Source of the DNA: Bythopirellula sp041737835
GTDB taxonomy: Bacteria > Planctomycetota > Planctomycetia > Pirellulales > Lacipirellulaceae
Strand: one strand, 5' to 3'
Length of the DNA stretch: 64,000 bases
NCBI GenBank assembly: GCA_041737835.1
Contig: JBGSQY010000024.1
A model generated the notes under the pieces. That model was not told where the DNA came from. It saw nothing but the letters and a program-made list of their open reading frames with translations, and made no database searches. Below, in pieces: positions 32,989 to 40,690 of this stretch. A program made the position numbers and the translations under genes. How positions within the stretch are numbered: position 1 is the first letter of the stretch; each line of letters starts with the position of its first letter.

Positions 32989-33024
32989 AACCCTGAGCCC
33001 CCAAGGCCTCAGGGTTTTTTTTTT
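32989..33024 (+). terminator. Attenuator terminator upstream of cimA
   Basis: AACCCTGAG pairs with CTCAGGGTT (33008-33016), followed by ten T residues. The left arm is also complementary to 32951-32960, giving two mutually exclusive structures. It acts as the terminator of the Ile leader. Confidence 0.85.
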
Positions 33025-33030
33025 GTAGGA

Positions 33031-33514
33031 AGAGGTCGGAGGCGAGAGGCCAGAGGTCAGTATCCGAACGCAATAGGATTCAATCTTATGAGTGAAAATA
33101 AGCAAATCCGGTCACATCGCGATCTTAAAGTCTGGCAACTGGGCATAGAGATTGCCGAGTTGATCTATCAACTGACCATGACCTTTCCAGACGACGAAAA
33201 GTTTGGCCTAGTGAATCAACTACGTCGTGCGGCCGTGTCAGTACCAGCCAATATCGCTGAAGGCAACGCACGAGAATCAACAAAAGAGTATTTAAGATTT
33301 CTTTCCATTTCTATTGGATCACTCGCGGAAATTGAAACATTTCTTGAACTCGCCACAAGATTCCATTTTGGTGATCCACAAACAATCATTCAGCTCGATT
33401 CCCTGATTGGTGAAGAACGTCGCATGCTCCGAGGACTGCAACGCTCTCTCAAATCAAAACTCAATAATCCCTGATCTCCTACTACTGACCTCCGGCCTCT
33501 CACCTCTGACCTCT
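33031..33514. mobile_element. Inverted-repeat cassette carrying an S23 four-helix-bundle gene
   Basis: The arms 33031-33062 and the reverse complement of 33483-33514 match at 29 of 32 positions. They are purine-rich (AGAGGTC, GAGG, GAGAGGC units) and unrelated in sequence to the CAC-RRAG arms, but similar in size and style. One small gene lies inside. The left arm begins 6 nt after the attenuator T run and the right arm ends 3 nt before the cimA ATG, so the element sits in the untranslated leader of cimA. Confidence 0.7.
33088..33474 (+). CDS. Four-helix-bundle protein of the S23 / 23S rRNA intervening-sequence family
   Basis: A 128-residue helical protein with the family's landmarks: RDLKVWQLGIEIAELIYQLT, FPDDEKFGLVNQLRRAAVSVPANIAEGNAR, YLRFLSISIGSLAEIETFL and a final LRGLQRSLKSKL. 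Homologues were first met as ORFs in intervening sequences of 23S rRNA and are related to the avd accessory protein of diversity-generating retroelements. Many stand alone with unknown role. Composition is AT-richer than the neighbours. The gene is enclosed by 32-bp inverted repeats and co-directional with cimA, which starts 44 nt after its stop. No reverse transcriptase or variable repeat is in the window, so a DGR is not indicated. Confidence 0.9.
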   Translation: MSENKQIRSHRDLKVWQLGIEIAELIYQLTMTFPDDEKFGLVNQLRRAAVSVPANIAEGNARESTKEYLRFLSISIGSLAEIETFLELATRFHFGDPQTIIQLDSLIGEERRMLRGLQRSLKSKLNNP

Positions 33515-33517
33515 CAT

Positions 33518-35101
33518 ATGACACACATCCAAATCTACGACACCACTCTCCGCGACGGCGCCCAAGGCGAAGGCGTTAACTTTTCTCTCGAGGACAAAGT
33601 TCTCATCGCGCATCGGCTCGATGAGTTTGGCTTCGATTTCGTCGAGGGGGGCTATCCCTTGTCGAATCCCAAGGACGCCGAGTTCTTCCAGCGGATCGCC
33701 GAGAATCCGCTTAAACACAGCCGGGTCTGTGCCTTCGGTATGACCCGGCGAAAGGGGATGAAACCGGGCGACGACGTCGGCATGAAGGCGCTTCTCGATG
33801 CCCAAACACCCGTCGTCACGATCGTCGGCAAGACTTCCGATTTTCAGGTCAAGGAAGTGCTCGGCGTATCCTTGGAAGAAAATTTGGCGATGATCCGCGA
33901 GACAATCGCCTACTTGCGCGAACAAGGCCGTGATGTGATTTACGATGCAGAACACTTTTTCGACGGCTGGAAACGAAATCCCGAATACGCGGCGCTGACG
34001 ATCCGAACCGCTGCGGAAGCAGGCGCTTCGACTATTGTCATGTGCGACACCAACGGCGGCACGATGCCCGAGGAAATCGCCGCCATCACCTGTGAGGCCG
34101 GCGCAAAAATCGACAAGCCTCTCGGCATCCATACCCATAACGACTGTGAACTCGCGGTGGCAAATTCGCTGGCCGCCGTCGATGCGGGTGCCGTCCAAGT
34201 GCAAGGCACGATCAACGGCCTCGGCGAACGCTGCGGCAACGCCGATTTGATTTCCGTGGTCGCGAATCTCGCACTCAAGAAAAAAGGCTACGAAGTCCTC
34301 ACCGGCGAGCCGTCAGCGCCCGGAGTTTCCCCCGTCGCCCATCTCACCGAGCTATCCCGCTACGTGTACGAAATCGCCAACATGCACTTCCGCGTGAATC
34401 AGCCCTATGTCGGCCCCAGCGCGTTTGCCCACAAAGGGGGCATGCACGTCCACGCGGTCGCCAAGATCGCCTCCAGCTACGAGCATATCGACCCCACGAA
34501 AGTCGGCAACGAACGCCGCATCCTCGTGAGCGAGCTTTCCGGCCGGTCGAACATCATCGCGCTCGCCACAAAGATGAATCTGCAGAACGACAAAGCCCTG
34601 ATGGATCGCGTGCTGCAGCAGGTGGTCGACCTGGAGAATCGCGGTTATCAATTCGAAGCCGCCGAAGCGTCGTTTGATTTGCTCGTTCGCAAAGCCGCGG
34701 GCATTCACAAGCCTCACTTCGAGCTGATGCACTATCGCACGAGCGTGGTCAACCGAAATGGCACGCCCATCACCGAAGCTACGGTCAAGCTCGCAGTCAA
34801 CGGCCAACACCTTCACGAAGTCGCTGAAGGAGATGGCCCCGTCAACGCGCTCGATGCAGCGCTGCGTAAAGCGCTCAACGGCCAGTTCCCAAGCCTGAAC
34901 CAGATGCACCTCGTCGATTACAAAGTGCGCGTGATCAACTCCGACGCCGCTACTGCCGCGAGCGTCCGCGTCGTCATCGAAAGCCAAGACGACACCGGCA
35001 CCTGGGGCACCGTCGGCGTGCACGAGAATGTCATCGAAGCCAGTTGGCAAGCGCTCGTCGACAGTATCGAGTACAAACTCTGCAAGGACAACAAAAGTTA
35101 G
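33518..35101 (+). CDS. cimA: Citramalate synthase
   Basis: A 527-residue enzyme condensing pyruvate with acetyl-CoA to (R)-citramalate, the threonine-independent entry to isoleucine. The N-terminal TIM barrel starts IQIYDTTLRDGAQGEGVNFSLEDK and has GIHTHNDCELAVANSLAAVDAGAVQVQGTINGLGERCGNADL. The C-terminal regulatory domain (LMHYRTSVVNRNGTPITEATVKLAVNGQ) is the feedback LeuA-type domain. Length and DTTLRDGAQ favour CimA over 2-isopropylmalate synthase. The ATG at 33518 begins the barrel; the longer frame runs back through the S23 gene. An in-frame palindromic repeat adds TGEPSAPG at about residue 264. An Ile leader/attenuator lies 550 nt upstream, now separated by the S23 cassette. Confidence 0.93.
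   Translation: MTHIQIYDTTLRDGAQGEGVNFSLEDKVLIAHRLDEFGFDFVEGGYPLSNPKDAEFFQRIAENPLKHSRVCAFGMTRRKGMKPGDDVGMKALLDAQTPVVTIVGKTSDFQVKEVLGVSLEENLAMIRETIAYLREQGRDVIYDAEHFFDGWKRNPEYAALTIRTAAEAGASTIVMCDTNGGTMPEEIAAITCEAGAKIDKPLGIHTHNDCELAVANSLAAVDAGAVQVQGTINGLGERCGNADLISVVANLALKKKGYEVLTGEPSAPGVSPVAHLTELSRYVYEIANMHFRVNQPYVGPSAFAHKGGMHVHAVAKIASSYEHIDPTKVGNERRILVSELSGRSNIIALATKMNLQNDKALMDRVLQQVVDLENRGYQFEAAEASFDLLVRKAAGIHKPHFELMHYRTSVVNRNGTPITEATVKLAVNGQHLHEVAEGDGPVNALDAALRKALNGQFPSLNQMHLVDYKVRVINSDAATAASVRVVIESQDDTGTWGTVGVHENVIEASWQALVDSIEYKLCKDNKS
34302..34325. repeat. In-frame palindromic repeat in cimA
   Basis: A 24-bp unit starting CCGGCGAGCC and ending GCCCGGAG, giving GEPSAPG in CimA. The valS copy at 57636-57666 is the same sequence with an extra TCAGCG. 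The start is shared with the ftsK repeats. Confidence 0.65.
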
Positions 35102-35121
35102 CCGGCAGCGTCCCGCTGCCG
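35098..35121. repeat. Dispersed palindrome, copy 1 (gene-end type)
   Basis: A 24-bp unit beginning TTAGCCGGCAGCG and ending CCGCTGCCG, with CGGCAGCG/CGCTGCCG as arms. An exact copy is at 60903-60926. The TAG stop codon of cimA is supplied by the first bases of this repeat. Confidence 0.7.
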
Positions 35122-35152
35122 ATCCCCAGTTCCGCGTGCAAAATCCCCTCCG

Positions 35153-36892
35153 CTACTTCATCTCGAACAATCCCGGCTCGGGAGTTTCGATCTCGTAGCT
35201 GGCACGCTCAACGGTGGAGCTCTCCTCATCTTCGGAGGAATCGTCGCGGTCGCGCATCACCAGTTCGCGTCCGACTTCCGGCAATGCGTTCACGCGGAAG
35301 CGACTTTCCATCGCGCCGGTCTGCTTAGCTTGCTGCAGCATCTGCACGACGTCGGGATAGTTGCCGCCGAGTTCGACCACCGCACGGATGACTTCCTCGA
35401 CGTTGGTCGAAACGATCCGTTGTTGCGTCGTCTCGCCGAAGTTGCTCACCTTGATCTGCCCACCGGACAGGCCGTTCACGAGAATCTTCGGACCGGCATC
35501 AAGCACGAGCGGTAATTTCAGTTCATGATCGCGTCCGAAGAACACGATCTCTGGCCGGTGGCTACTAGTCACATGGATCAGGGGATCACCTTCCAGATCG
35601 AGTACGTGCAGCTTGAATTTTCCCTTGAAATCCTTGCCTTGCAAGAATCCATCCGCAGGAGCCATCGCCGTCATGGCACGGAAGGCCCCGTAGCGTGTTT
35701 CGGCGCTCTTCACGTTGAGCAGCGACCGCAACCCGTCGTATGCGGCACCATCGTCCATAGCGCTCAAAGCGGCCAACGCATGGACACGAAACGCCGGTTC
35801 CTCACGGGCGACATACACCAAAGGCTCCACGGCCTCGGTCACGTCGAGATAGGCCAAGGCTTCGGCGGTATAGAAGCGAACTTCGGGATCTTCGGATTTC
35901 AGACCTTCGAGCAAAATCTCTTTAGCCTGATCGCTACCGACCGCTTCCAACCGAATCGCCGCGTCGGCCGCGGTCACAGGATCAAGCAATTGCTTCTTCA
36001 ACAGCTCCAACCGCGATTGCAATTCACTGGGCGTTTCGTTGATCGCGATACTGCGAACGACCCGCATATAGCGGCCGACGTTGTCTTTGTAGCGCGGATG
36101 CAATTCGAGTTCGAGAAATTCGTCGGTCTTGGGCGTGGCCACGCCGCGCTGTTGGCCGTCGACGTAACTGTAAAACCGATTGTTGACCGCTTTGCCAACG
36201 GCTTGGCTCAAACGGATCGACTGATGTTCGCTATTGATGATCAGGCCCAGATTGCGGTCCTTCGACGCCACGCCGCCACCCAAGATACGCCCCTGCCGCG
36301 CAAGCACGGGATCTTTCTTAATCTCCGCGTTGGGATCAACCAGCACGGACCCCATCGCAGCTCCCAAGGTATGGCCCTTGCGAAGTTGATCACCGAGCAC
36401 GGCTGTTTCCGTGAGAGGTGTTTCCAGCAAATGCCCGCCACGCAAACTGGTCGTGTTGCTTTTCGAAGGGCTGCGCACTTCGATGTCGAAAGGATCGCCG
36501 GCACGAATGCCAGGACGTTGGAAACCGCGCACCAAGACCAACGCCGTATTCGGCGAGGCGAGAATTTTATTGGGATTCTCGATGCCGCGGCGATTCATTT
36601 CGGCGAGCAAGGCAGCTCGCTGCGGCGAAGGGGGAGGATCTTCTCCCGTGCCAGCCAACCCCGTGACCAACGACACGGCCTCGACTTTGACATAGTTCAA
36701 ACCGTAAGGCTGCGTAACGCTCCCCACGAGCGACATATCAGCCCTCGAAGCCTCGGCTTCCTTATCCAGCGTGGGACTTTGCTGCCTTAGAATCGGGCCC
36801 ATGCAACCCGACCACAAACCCACGGCGATCAAGGTGATCACAATGTCCGTTCGATTGCCCAGCTTCGTTCGGCGGGTCAGTGCAGGCCTCAT
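35153..36892 (-). CDS. Lipoprotein with FlgI-like domain and HEAT repeats
   Basis: A 579-residue exported protein. The N-terminus (about residues 15-30, VITLIAVGLWSGC) has a lipobox-like GC after a hydrophobic stretch, which suggests lipidation at Cys30. Residues 55-290 resemble the flagellar P-ring protein FlgI: LNYVKVEAVSLVTGLAGTGEDPP, PNTALVLVRG, PFDIEVRSPSKSNTTSLRGG and LIINSEHQSIRLSQAVGKAVNN. HEAT-type repeats follow (AADAAIRLEAVGS, PEVRFYTAEALAYLDV, PAFRVHALAALSAMDD), then a C-terminal domain of unknown fold and an acidic tail. No flagellar genes are nearby, so the FlgI-like part is probably used in another envelope-spanning assembly. Confidence 0.75.
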   Translation of the reverse strand: MRPALTRRTKLGNRTDIVITLIAVGLWSGCMGPILRQQSPTLDKEAEASRADMSLVGSVTQPYGLNYVKVEAVSLVTGLAGTGEDPPPSPQRAALLAEMNRRGIENPNKILASPNTALVLVRGFQRPGIRAGDPFDIEVRSPSKSNTTSLRGGHLLETPLTETAVLGDQLRKGHTLGAAMGSVLVDPNAEIKKDPVLARQGRILGGGVASKDRNLGLIINSEHQSIRLSQAVGKAVNNRFYSYVDGQQRGVATPKTDEFLELELHPRYKDNVGRYMRVVRSIAINETPSELQSRLELLKKQLLDPVTAADAAIRLEAVGSDQAKEILLEGLKSEDPEVRFYTAEALAYLDVTEAVEPLVYVAREEPAFRVHALAALSAMDDGAAYDGLRSLLNVKSAETRYGAFRAMTAMAPADGFLQGKDFKGKFKLHVLDLEGDPLIHVTSSHRPEIVFFGRDHELKLPLVLDAGPKILVNGLSGGQIKVSNFGETTQQRIVSTNVEEVIRAVVELGGNYPDVVQMLQQAKQTGAMESRFRVNALPEVGRELVMRDRDDSSEDEESSTVERASYEIETPEPGLFEMK

Positions 36893-37050
36893 GCAAAGCG
36901 TCTCCTACGCATCGTAAAACAAACATGGCTCCCGCGCACCACTTCCTGTGGGGAGAGCGTCAAGCGGTGGGAGATTACGAAGAGCGGCAAGCTGGGTCAA
37001 GACAACCCCTGCCAGCACCAGCACAGCATGATGCTAGCGACAAGCGGATC

Positions 37051-37290
37051 TCACGGCGGGTCGTAGCCGCCATGATTCCAGGGATGACAGCGGGTAATTC
37101 GCCGCACACCCATCAACGAGCCACGAACCGCACCATACTTCTTGACCGCTTCAATGAAATAGACGCTGCATGTCGGCTCGAAACGGCAACATCGCCCCAG
37201 CAGCGGGCTGATCGTCCACTGATAGCACCGCACGCAGAAAATCAGCAGCATTGCCGGGACTTGCCGACAGGCCGACCACACGGCGTTCAT
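37051..37290 (-). CDS. yidD: Membrane protein insertion efficiency factor
   Basis: A 79-residue YidD with VRCYQWTISPLLGRCCRFEPTCSVYFIEAVKKYGAVRGSLMGVRRITRCHPWNHGGYDPP, in which the cysteine and CHPWxxGGxDP motifs are diagnostic. It assists YidC-dependent insertion. Its ATG overlaps the rnpA stop by 4 bp, indicating translational coupling as in most bacteria. Confidence 0.95.
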   Translation of the reverse strand: MNAVWSACRQVPAMLLIFCVRCYQWTISPLLGRCCRFEPTCSVYFIEAVKKYGAVRGSLMGVRRITRCHPWNHGGYDPP

Positions 37291-37655
37291 GTCGTCTCCT
37301 TGTTCTCGCGCTGCAATCGCTTGGCGAGCCGCAAAGAAATCGCCTGAAAAGATTGTTGCAAGTCGGCAACGCTCGGTACCGTCTTACCCCGTGGCACGAC
37401 GCAAAAGTCACACGCGGGAAGATCAGACCTGACTAGCCGAAACGCCTCACGCAAGGCACGTTTCCAACGGTTCCGCGCGACCGCGTTGCCGCACTTCCGG
37501 GAAACGACCAATCCCAACCGCGGTTCATGCGTCGCACCGAGGGCCGCGTGCAGCACGATGTGGTCGTCGCTCGCCACGCACCGCCGCTTAAAGACCCGAT
37601 CGAATTCGGCGGGCTTCAGGAGTCGAGCCGATTTGGGAAATCCGAATTCTTTCAT
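37287..37655 (-). CDS. rnpA: Ribonuclease P protein component
   Basis: A 122-residue RNase P protein with the signature VSRKCGNAVARNRWKRALREAFR and the N-terminal LLKPAEFDRVFKRR. It assists the catalytic RNA in 5' maturation of tRNA. The ATG at 37655 has AAGG 5 nt upstream and begins 17 nt after the stop of the preceding membrane protein gene; a longer frame would overlap that gene. It is coupled to yidD. The ribosomal protein L34 gene that usually precedes rnpA is not here; a dnaJ-type gene and a small membrane protein occupy its place. Confidence 0.93.
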   Translation of the reverse strand: MKEFGFPKSARLLKPAEFDRVFKRRCVASDDHIVLHAALGATHEPRLGLVVSRKCGNAVARNRWKRALREAFRLVRSDLPACDFCVVPRGKTVPSVADLQQSFQAISLRLAKRLQRENKETT

Positions 37656-37671
37656 CAGCCTTGCCGTGAGG

Positions 37672-37998
37672 TTACGACACAACCGTGTCATCTGTGCCGA
37701 CGGTGTCGTCACCCGAAAACGTTTCCGAAGAATTCGCCGATTGCATCCGGTCCGACACGGGCCGTTGTGGCGGTTGGGTCCGTGGCAAGATCACATCGGG
37801 TGGCACCACCGGCCCACGACGTTCGTGTCCCTGACGGCGTACCCAATGCCCAAGCAGCATCGTGCCCACGATCAGCAGCATGCCGAGCAGCAGAATCCCA
37901 AGCAAGGCCATCAAGATGATCGTGCGTGTCGGCTCGGGAACTTTGCGTTCCGCCTGCTGTGCGAAGAGCAATCCATCGACGATCGCAGGGATTACCAT
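37672..37998 (-). CDS. Small single-pass membrane protein
   Basis: A 108-residue protein with an N-terminal soluble or weakly hydrophobic stretch, one strong membrane segment (TIILMALLGILLLGMLLIVG, residues about 25-50) followed by a basic patch (WVRRQGHERR, so C-terminus in the cytoplasm), and a polar Pro/Asp/Ser tail. No family recognised. Its ATG overlaps the dnaJ stop by 7 bp and its stop is 17 nt before rnpA, so it appears to be co-transcribed as dnaJ - this gene - rnpA - yidD. Confidence 0.7.
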   Translation of the reverse strand: MVIPAIVDGLLFAQQAERKVPEPTRTIILMALLGILLLGMLLIVGTMLLGHWVRRQGHERRGPVVPPDVILPRTQPPQRPVSDRMQSANSSETFSGDDTVGTDDTVVS

Positions 37999-38966
37999 CG
38001 CAACTCTGACCGCGGATTCTGGGGATACTTCTTCAAGATCTCAACAAGTTGTTCACGATCGTCCGGCGAAATATCCTTCGGCACAACGACCATCACTTCG
38101 GCAAACAAGTCGCCGACTTCACCGTTGGAATGTTTCACACCCTGCCCTTTCACGCGCAATTTGCCGCCACTCGAAGTACCGGGTGGGACCGTGAGCGTGA
38201 TCGTACCGTTCGGGGTCGGCAGGTCGATCTTCGCACCACCGATGGCTTCGGCAAGCGTGATCGGCACGCGCACATCGAGCCGATTGCCTTGGCGGCGATA
38301 ATGGGGATGCGGCGCGACATCCACCTTGATCAACAGATCACCGGCCGCGCCACCCGATTCACTTTCCTCGCCCTTCCCACGCAGGCGAATCTTTTTACCC
38401 GGCTCGATCCCCGCGGGAATCTTCACCCGCAACGATTCGGTCGTGCCATCCACGCGCTGTAACGAAATCTGGGCTTCGCCACCCAGCACGGCCGTGGCAA
38501 ACGGCACGGTGAGTGTGTGTTCGATGTTGTGTCCCTTGGTGGGAGCAGCCCGCTTGTTCTTTTGCTTGAAGGTTTTGAAGAGATCGGCAAACCCGCCACC
38601 ACCGACGCCGCCGCCCATTCCCGCGCCGCCGCCGAACAGATCGTCCAAATTCACTTCAAAGCCACCGGCTCCCGGGCCGCCCGCACCAGCCCAAGGATTC
38701 GGCCCACCTGGGCGCGGGCCACCTCCTCCACCGCCGCCGCCAAATGTTTCGTAGGCGTTTCCGTAACGGTCGTAGAGCTCGCGCTTCTGCGGATCGTTCA
38801 AGACATCGAACGCGGCCTGCACCTGTTGGAATTTTTCCTTGGCCTTAGTGTCGTTCGGATTGAGGTCGGGGTGATGCTTGCGAGCCATCTGGCGGTACGC
38901 CTTCTGGATTTCATCCGGCGTCGCCTGCCGACTCACCCCTAATGTTTCGTAATGATCTGCTGCCAT
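37992..38966 (-). CDS. DnaJ C-terminal domain protein of the CbpA type
   Basis: A 324-residue J-protein. The J domain (residues 1-70) has ADHYETLGVSRQATPDEIQKAYRQMARKHHPDLNP with the HPD triad. A Gly/Pro-rich linker with runs of glycine follows, then two substrate-binding beta domains (GHNIEHTLTVPFATAVLGGEAQISLQR, DVRVPITLAEAIGGAKIDLPTPNG, LRVKGQG). The zinc finger of true DnaJ is absent, so this is CbpA/DnaJB-like, a co-chaperone of DnaK. It starts the four-gene run leading to yidD. Confidence 0.9.
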   Translation of the reverse strand: MAADHYETLGVSRQATPDEIQKAYRQMARKHHPDLNPNDTKAKEKFQQVQAAFDVLNDPQKRELYDRYGNAYETFGGGGGGGGPRPGGPNPWAGAGGPGAGGFEVNLDDLFGGGAGMGGGVGGGGFADLFKTFKQKNKRAAPTKGHNIEHTLTVPFATAVLGGEAQISLQRVDGTTESLRVKIPAGIEPGKKIRLRGKGEESESGGAAGDLLIKVDVAPHPHYRRQGNRLDVRVPITLAEAIGGAKIDLPTPNGTITLTVPPGTSSGGKLRVKGQGVKHSNGEVGDLFAEVMVVVPKDISPDDREQLVEILKKYPQNPRSELRW

Positions 38967-39094
38967 GCGATTGAAATGCGAGGAATGGAAATCGGCCTGA
39001 ATGACCTCATTTTACCGGTTGCCCCTGCGAAGGATAGCGGCCAAAAGTTCATCGTGCGTGCTAGACTTGCCATAGGTTCCTGGAATCGTCGTCT

Positions 39095-40651
39095 ATGCCG
39101 ATTACAAGTGTTTTGCGGGAGTTTCCGTTGTTAGTTCGAAGCATTGCCTGCCTACTCTGTGCCCTGCTGATCTCCATGAACGCCTCGCCCGCCTACTCCG
39201 CGGGCTACGACGGCGTGCTCACGATCAGCGTCGCCGAGGAAGGTTCCGGCCAGCCCTTGCCTGTCCGCATGCAACTTCGCAAGTCGGGACGACCTGTCCG
39301 AGTGCGCGCCGCAGGAGCGATTGCCGTTGATGGTTATCTGGTGTTCGAAGGTTCCGTCACCCTGGAACTGAAGCAGGGCAACTATGAATTCTCCTTGGAT
39401 GCCGGCCCCGAATTCCAAACCCGCGACGGCCATTTTTCCCTTGAGCGCCATGCCGACGACGAAACCGAAGTGCTTCTCGCGCGGCGAGTCAGCATGCGCG
39501 GCGAAGGCTGGTGGGGAGGAGACTTAGATGTGGCTCAACGGTTCGAGAACATGCCCCTCTTGATGCGTGCCGCGGGGATTGAATTCGTTCCAGTGATCAC
39601 CGCTGAGAATGACAACGGCAAATGCCGGCAAGTTCGACAATCGCCTTCGGAGCAATTTTCCGAAATCTCGCCTCCCTTGTTTGGCCCCTGGGCTGCGGTC
39701 GACAACCGCCGTGGCAGTGGATTGCTGTTCGTGGGCATGCAACAACTGCCCCAAGTTTGCGAAGCATCAGCAACGGAATCGCCGCTAGCCATATTAAAAG
39801 CGGGCAGCGAAATGGGAGACGCGACCATCGCGCTCAGCCCGTTTGCTTGGGAACTCCCCGTGTGGATTGCCTCGGGCAAGCTCGAAGCCGTCAACATCAT
39901 CAATCGCAACGCTCTGATCGATAAAACAATCGCCAACGAAAAAGGTGGTTACCCACGCGACAAAAAATTCTTTCCCGGTGCGATGGGCAATGGCCGTTGG
40001 AGCGAAGCGATTTATCACCATCTTTTGAATTGCGGCCTGCGCATCCCTCCCACCGCGGGAAGCGGCTCAGGCAGCAATGGCAATCCTCTCGGCGCGAACC
40101 GCGTGTACGCCTATTGTGGCGAACAATGCACCCCCGCCATTTGGCTTGAAGCGATGAAAGCGGGCCAAGTGATGGTCACCAACGGCCCGCTGCTCCGCAC
40201 GAAAGTTGAAGGTCAACTCCCAGGGCATGTGTTTCCTACCGCCGTCGGCGAGGAGCGTGAGTTTCACATTTCGCTCAGCCTCACGTTCTACGAGAAAGCC
40301 GCCGTGGAGTATCTGGAAATCCTGCAAAATGGCGAAGTAGCGCATCAGATTCGGCTGAAAGATCTCGCGGAACGGCAAGGCCGTCTGCCGCCGATCAAGT
40401 TTGCCAACAGCGGGTGGTTCGCCGTGCGAGCGATGACGGGCAACACGAAAAATTATCAGTACGCCACGACCGGCCCGTACTACGTCGAACGCAACGGCCA
40501 ACCGCGCATCAGCCGCCGCAGCGTGCAGTTCTTTATCGATTGGCTCGACGCGGCCAAAGAAGAATTTGCCGACGACGAAGCAATCCTGAAAGACTTCGCA
40601 GGCGCTCGACCTTTTTGGGAAGAGTTGCTCGCCAAGGCCAATGATGACTAG
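39095..40651 (+). CDS. CehA/McbA-family protein lacking the metal-binding histidines
   Basis: A 518-residue exported protein with a signal peptide (LLVRSIACLLCALLISMNASPAYSA). An N-terminal beta domain is followed by a PHP/CehA-McbA-like domain. The family line GWYSGDLHVHR with ENMPLLMRA appears here as GWWGGDLDVAQRFENMPLLMRA: the two histidines of HxH are replaced by Asp and Ala. The later NNHMH-type ligand region reads INRNALI. The C-terminal part is well kept (YHHLLNCGLRIPPTAGSGSGSNGNPLGANRVYAY, VMVTNGPLL, GQLPGHVF). The fold is therefore conserved but the hydrolase site is probably lost, a pseudoenzyme perhaps used for binding. Family members with intact sites are annotated as metallohydrolases. 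Confidence 0.8.
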   Translation: MPITSVLREFPLLVRSIACLLCALLISMNASPAYSAGYDGVLTISVAEEGSGQPLPVRMQLRKSGRPVRVRAAGAIAVDGYLVFEGSVTLELKQGNYEFSLDAGPEFQTRDGHFSLERHADDETEVLLARRVSMRGEGWWGGDLDVAQRFENMPLLMRAAGIEFVPVITAENDNGKCRQVRQSPSEQFSEISPPLFGPWAAVDNRRGSGLLFVGMQQLPQVCEASATESPLAILKAGSEMGDATIALSPFAWELPVWIASGKLEAVNIINRNALIDKTIANEKGGYPRDKKFFPGAMGNGRWSEAIYHHLLNCGLRIPPTAGSGSGSNGNPLGANRVYAYCGEQCTPAIWLEAMKAGQVMVTNGPLLRTKVEGQLPGHVFPTAVGEEREFHISLSLTFYEKAAVEYLEILQNGEVAHQIRLKDLAERQGRLPPIKFANSGWFAVRAMTGNTKNYQYATTGPYYVERNGQPRISRRSVQFFIDWLDAAKEEFADDEAILKDFAGARPFWEELLAKANDD

Positions 40652-40690
40652 CAACCTGAAAAGCTTTTACGCACACGCTACGCCTGTTTC

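Noticed and set aside
32587..33105. 172-codon minus-strand frame upstream of the SPFH gene
   Set aside because: Runs antisense through the Ile leader, its terminator and the cassette arm; composition is not protein-like.
33088..33474. Diversity-generating retroelement (avd-like accessory gene)
   Set aside because: The four-helix-bundle gene is S23-like, but there is no reverse transcriptase, template repeat or variable repeat in the window.
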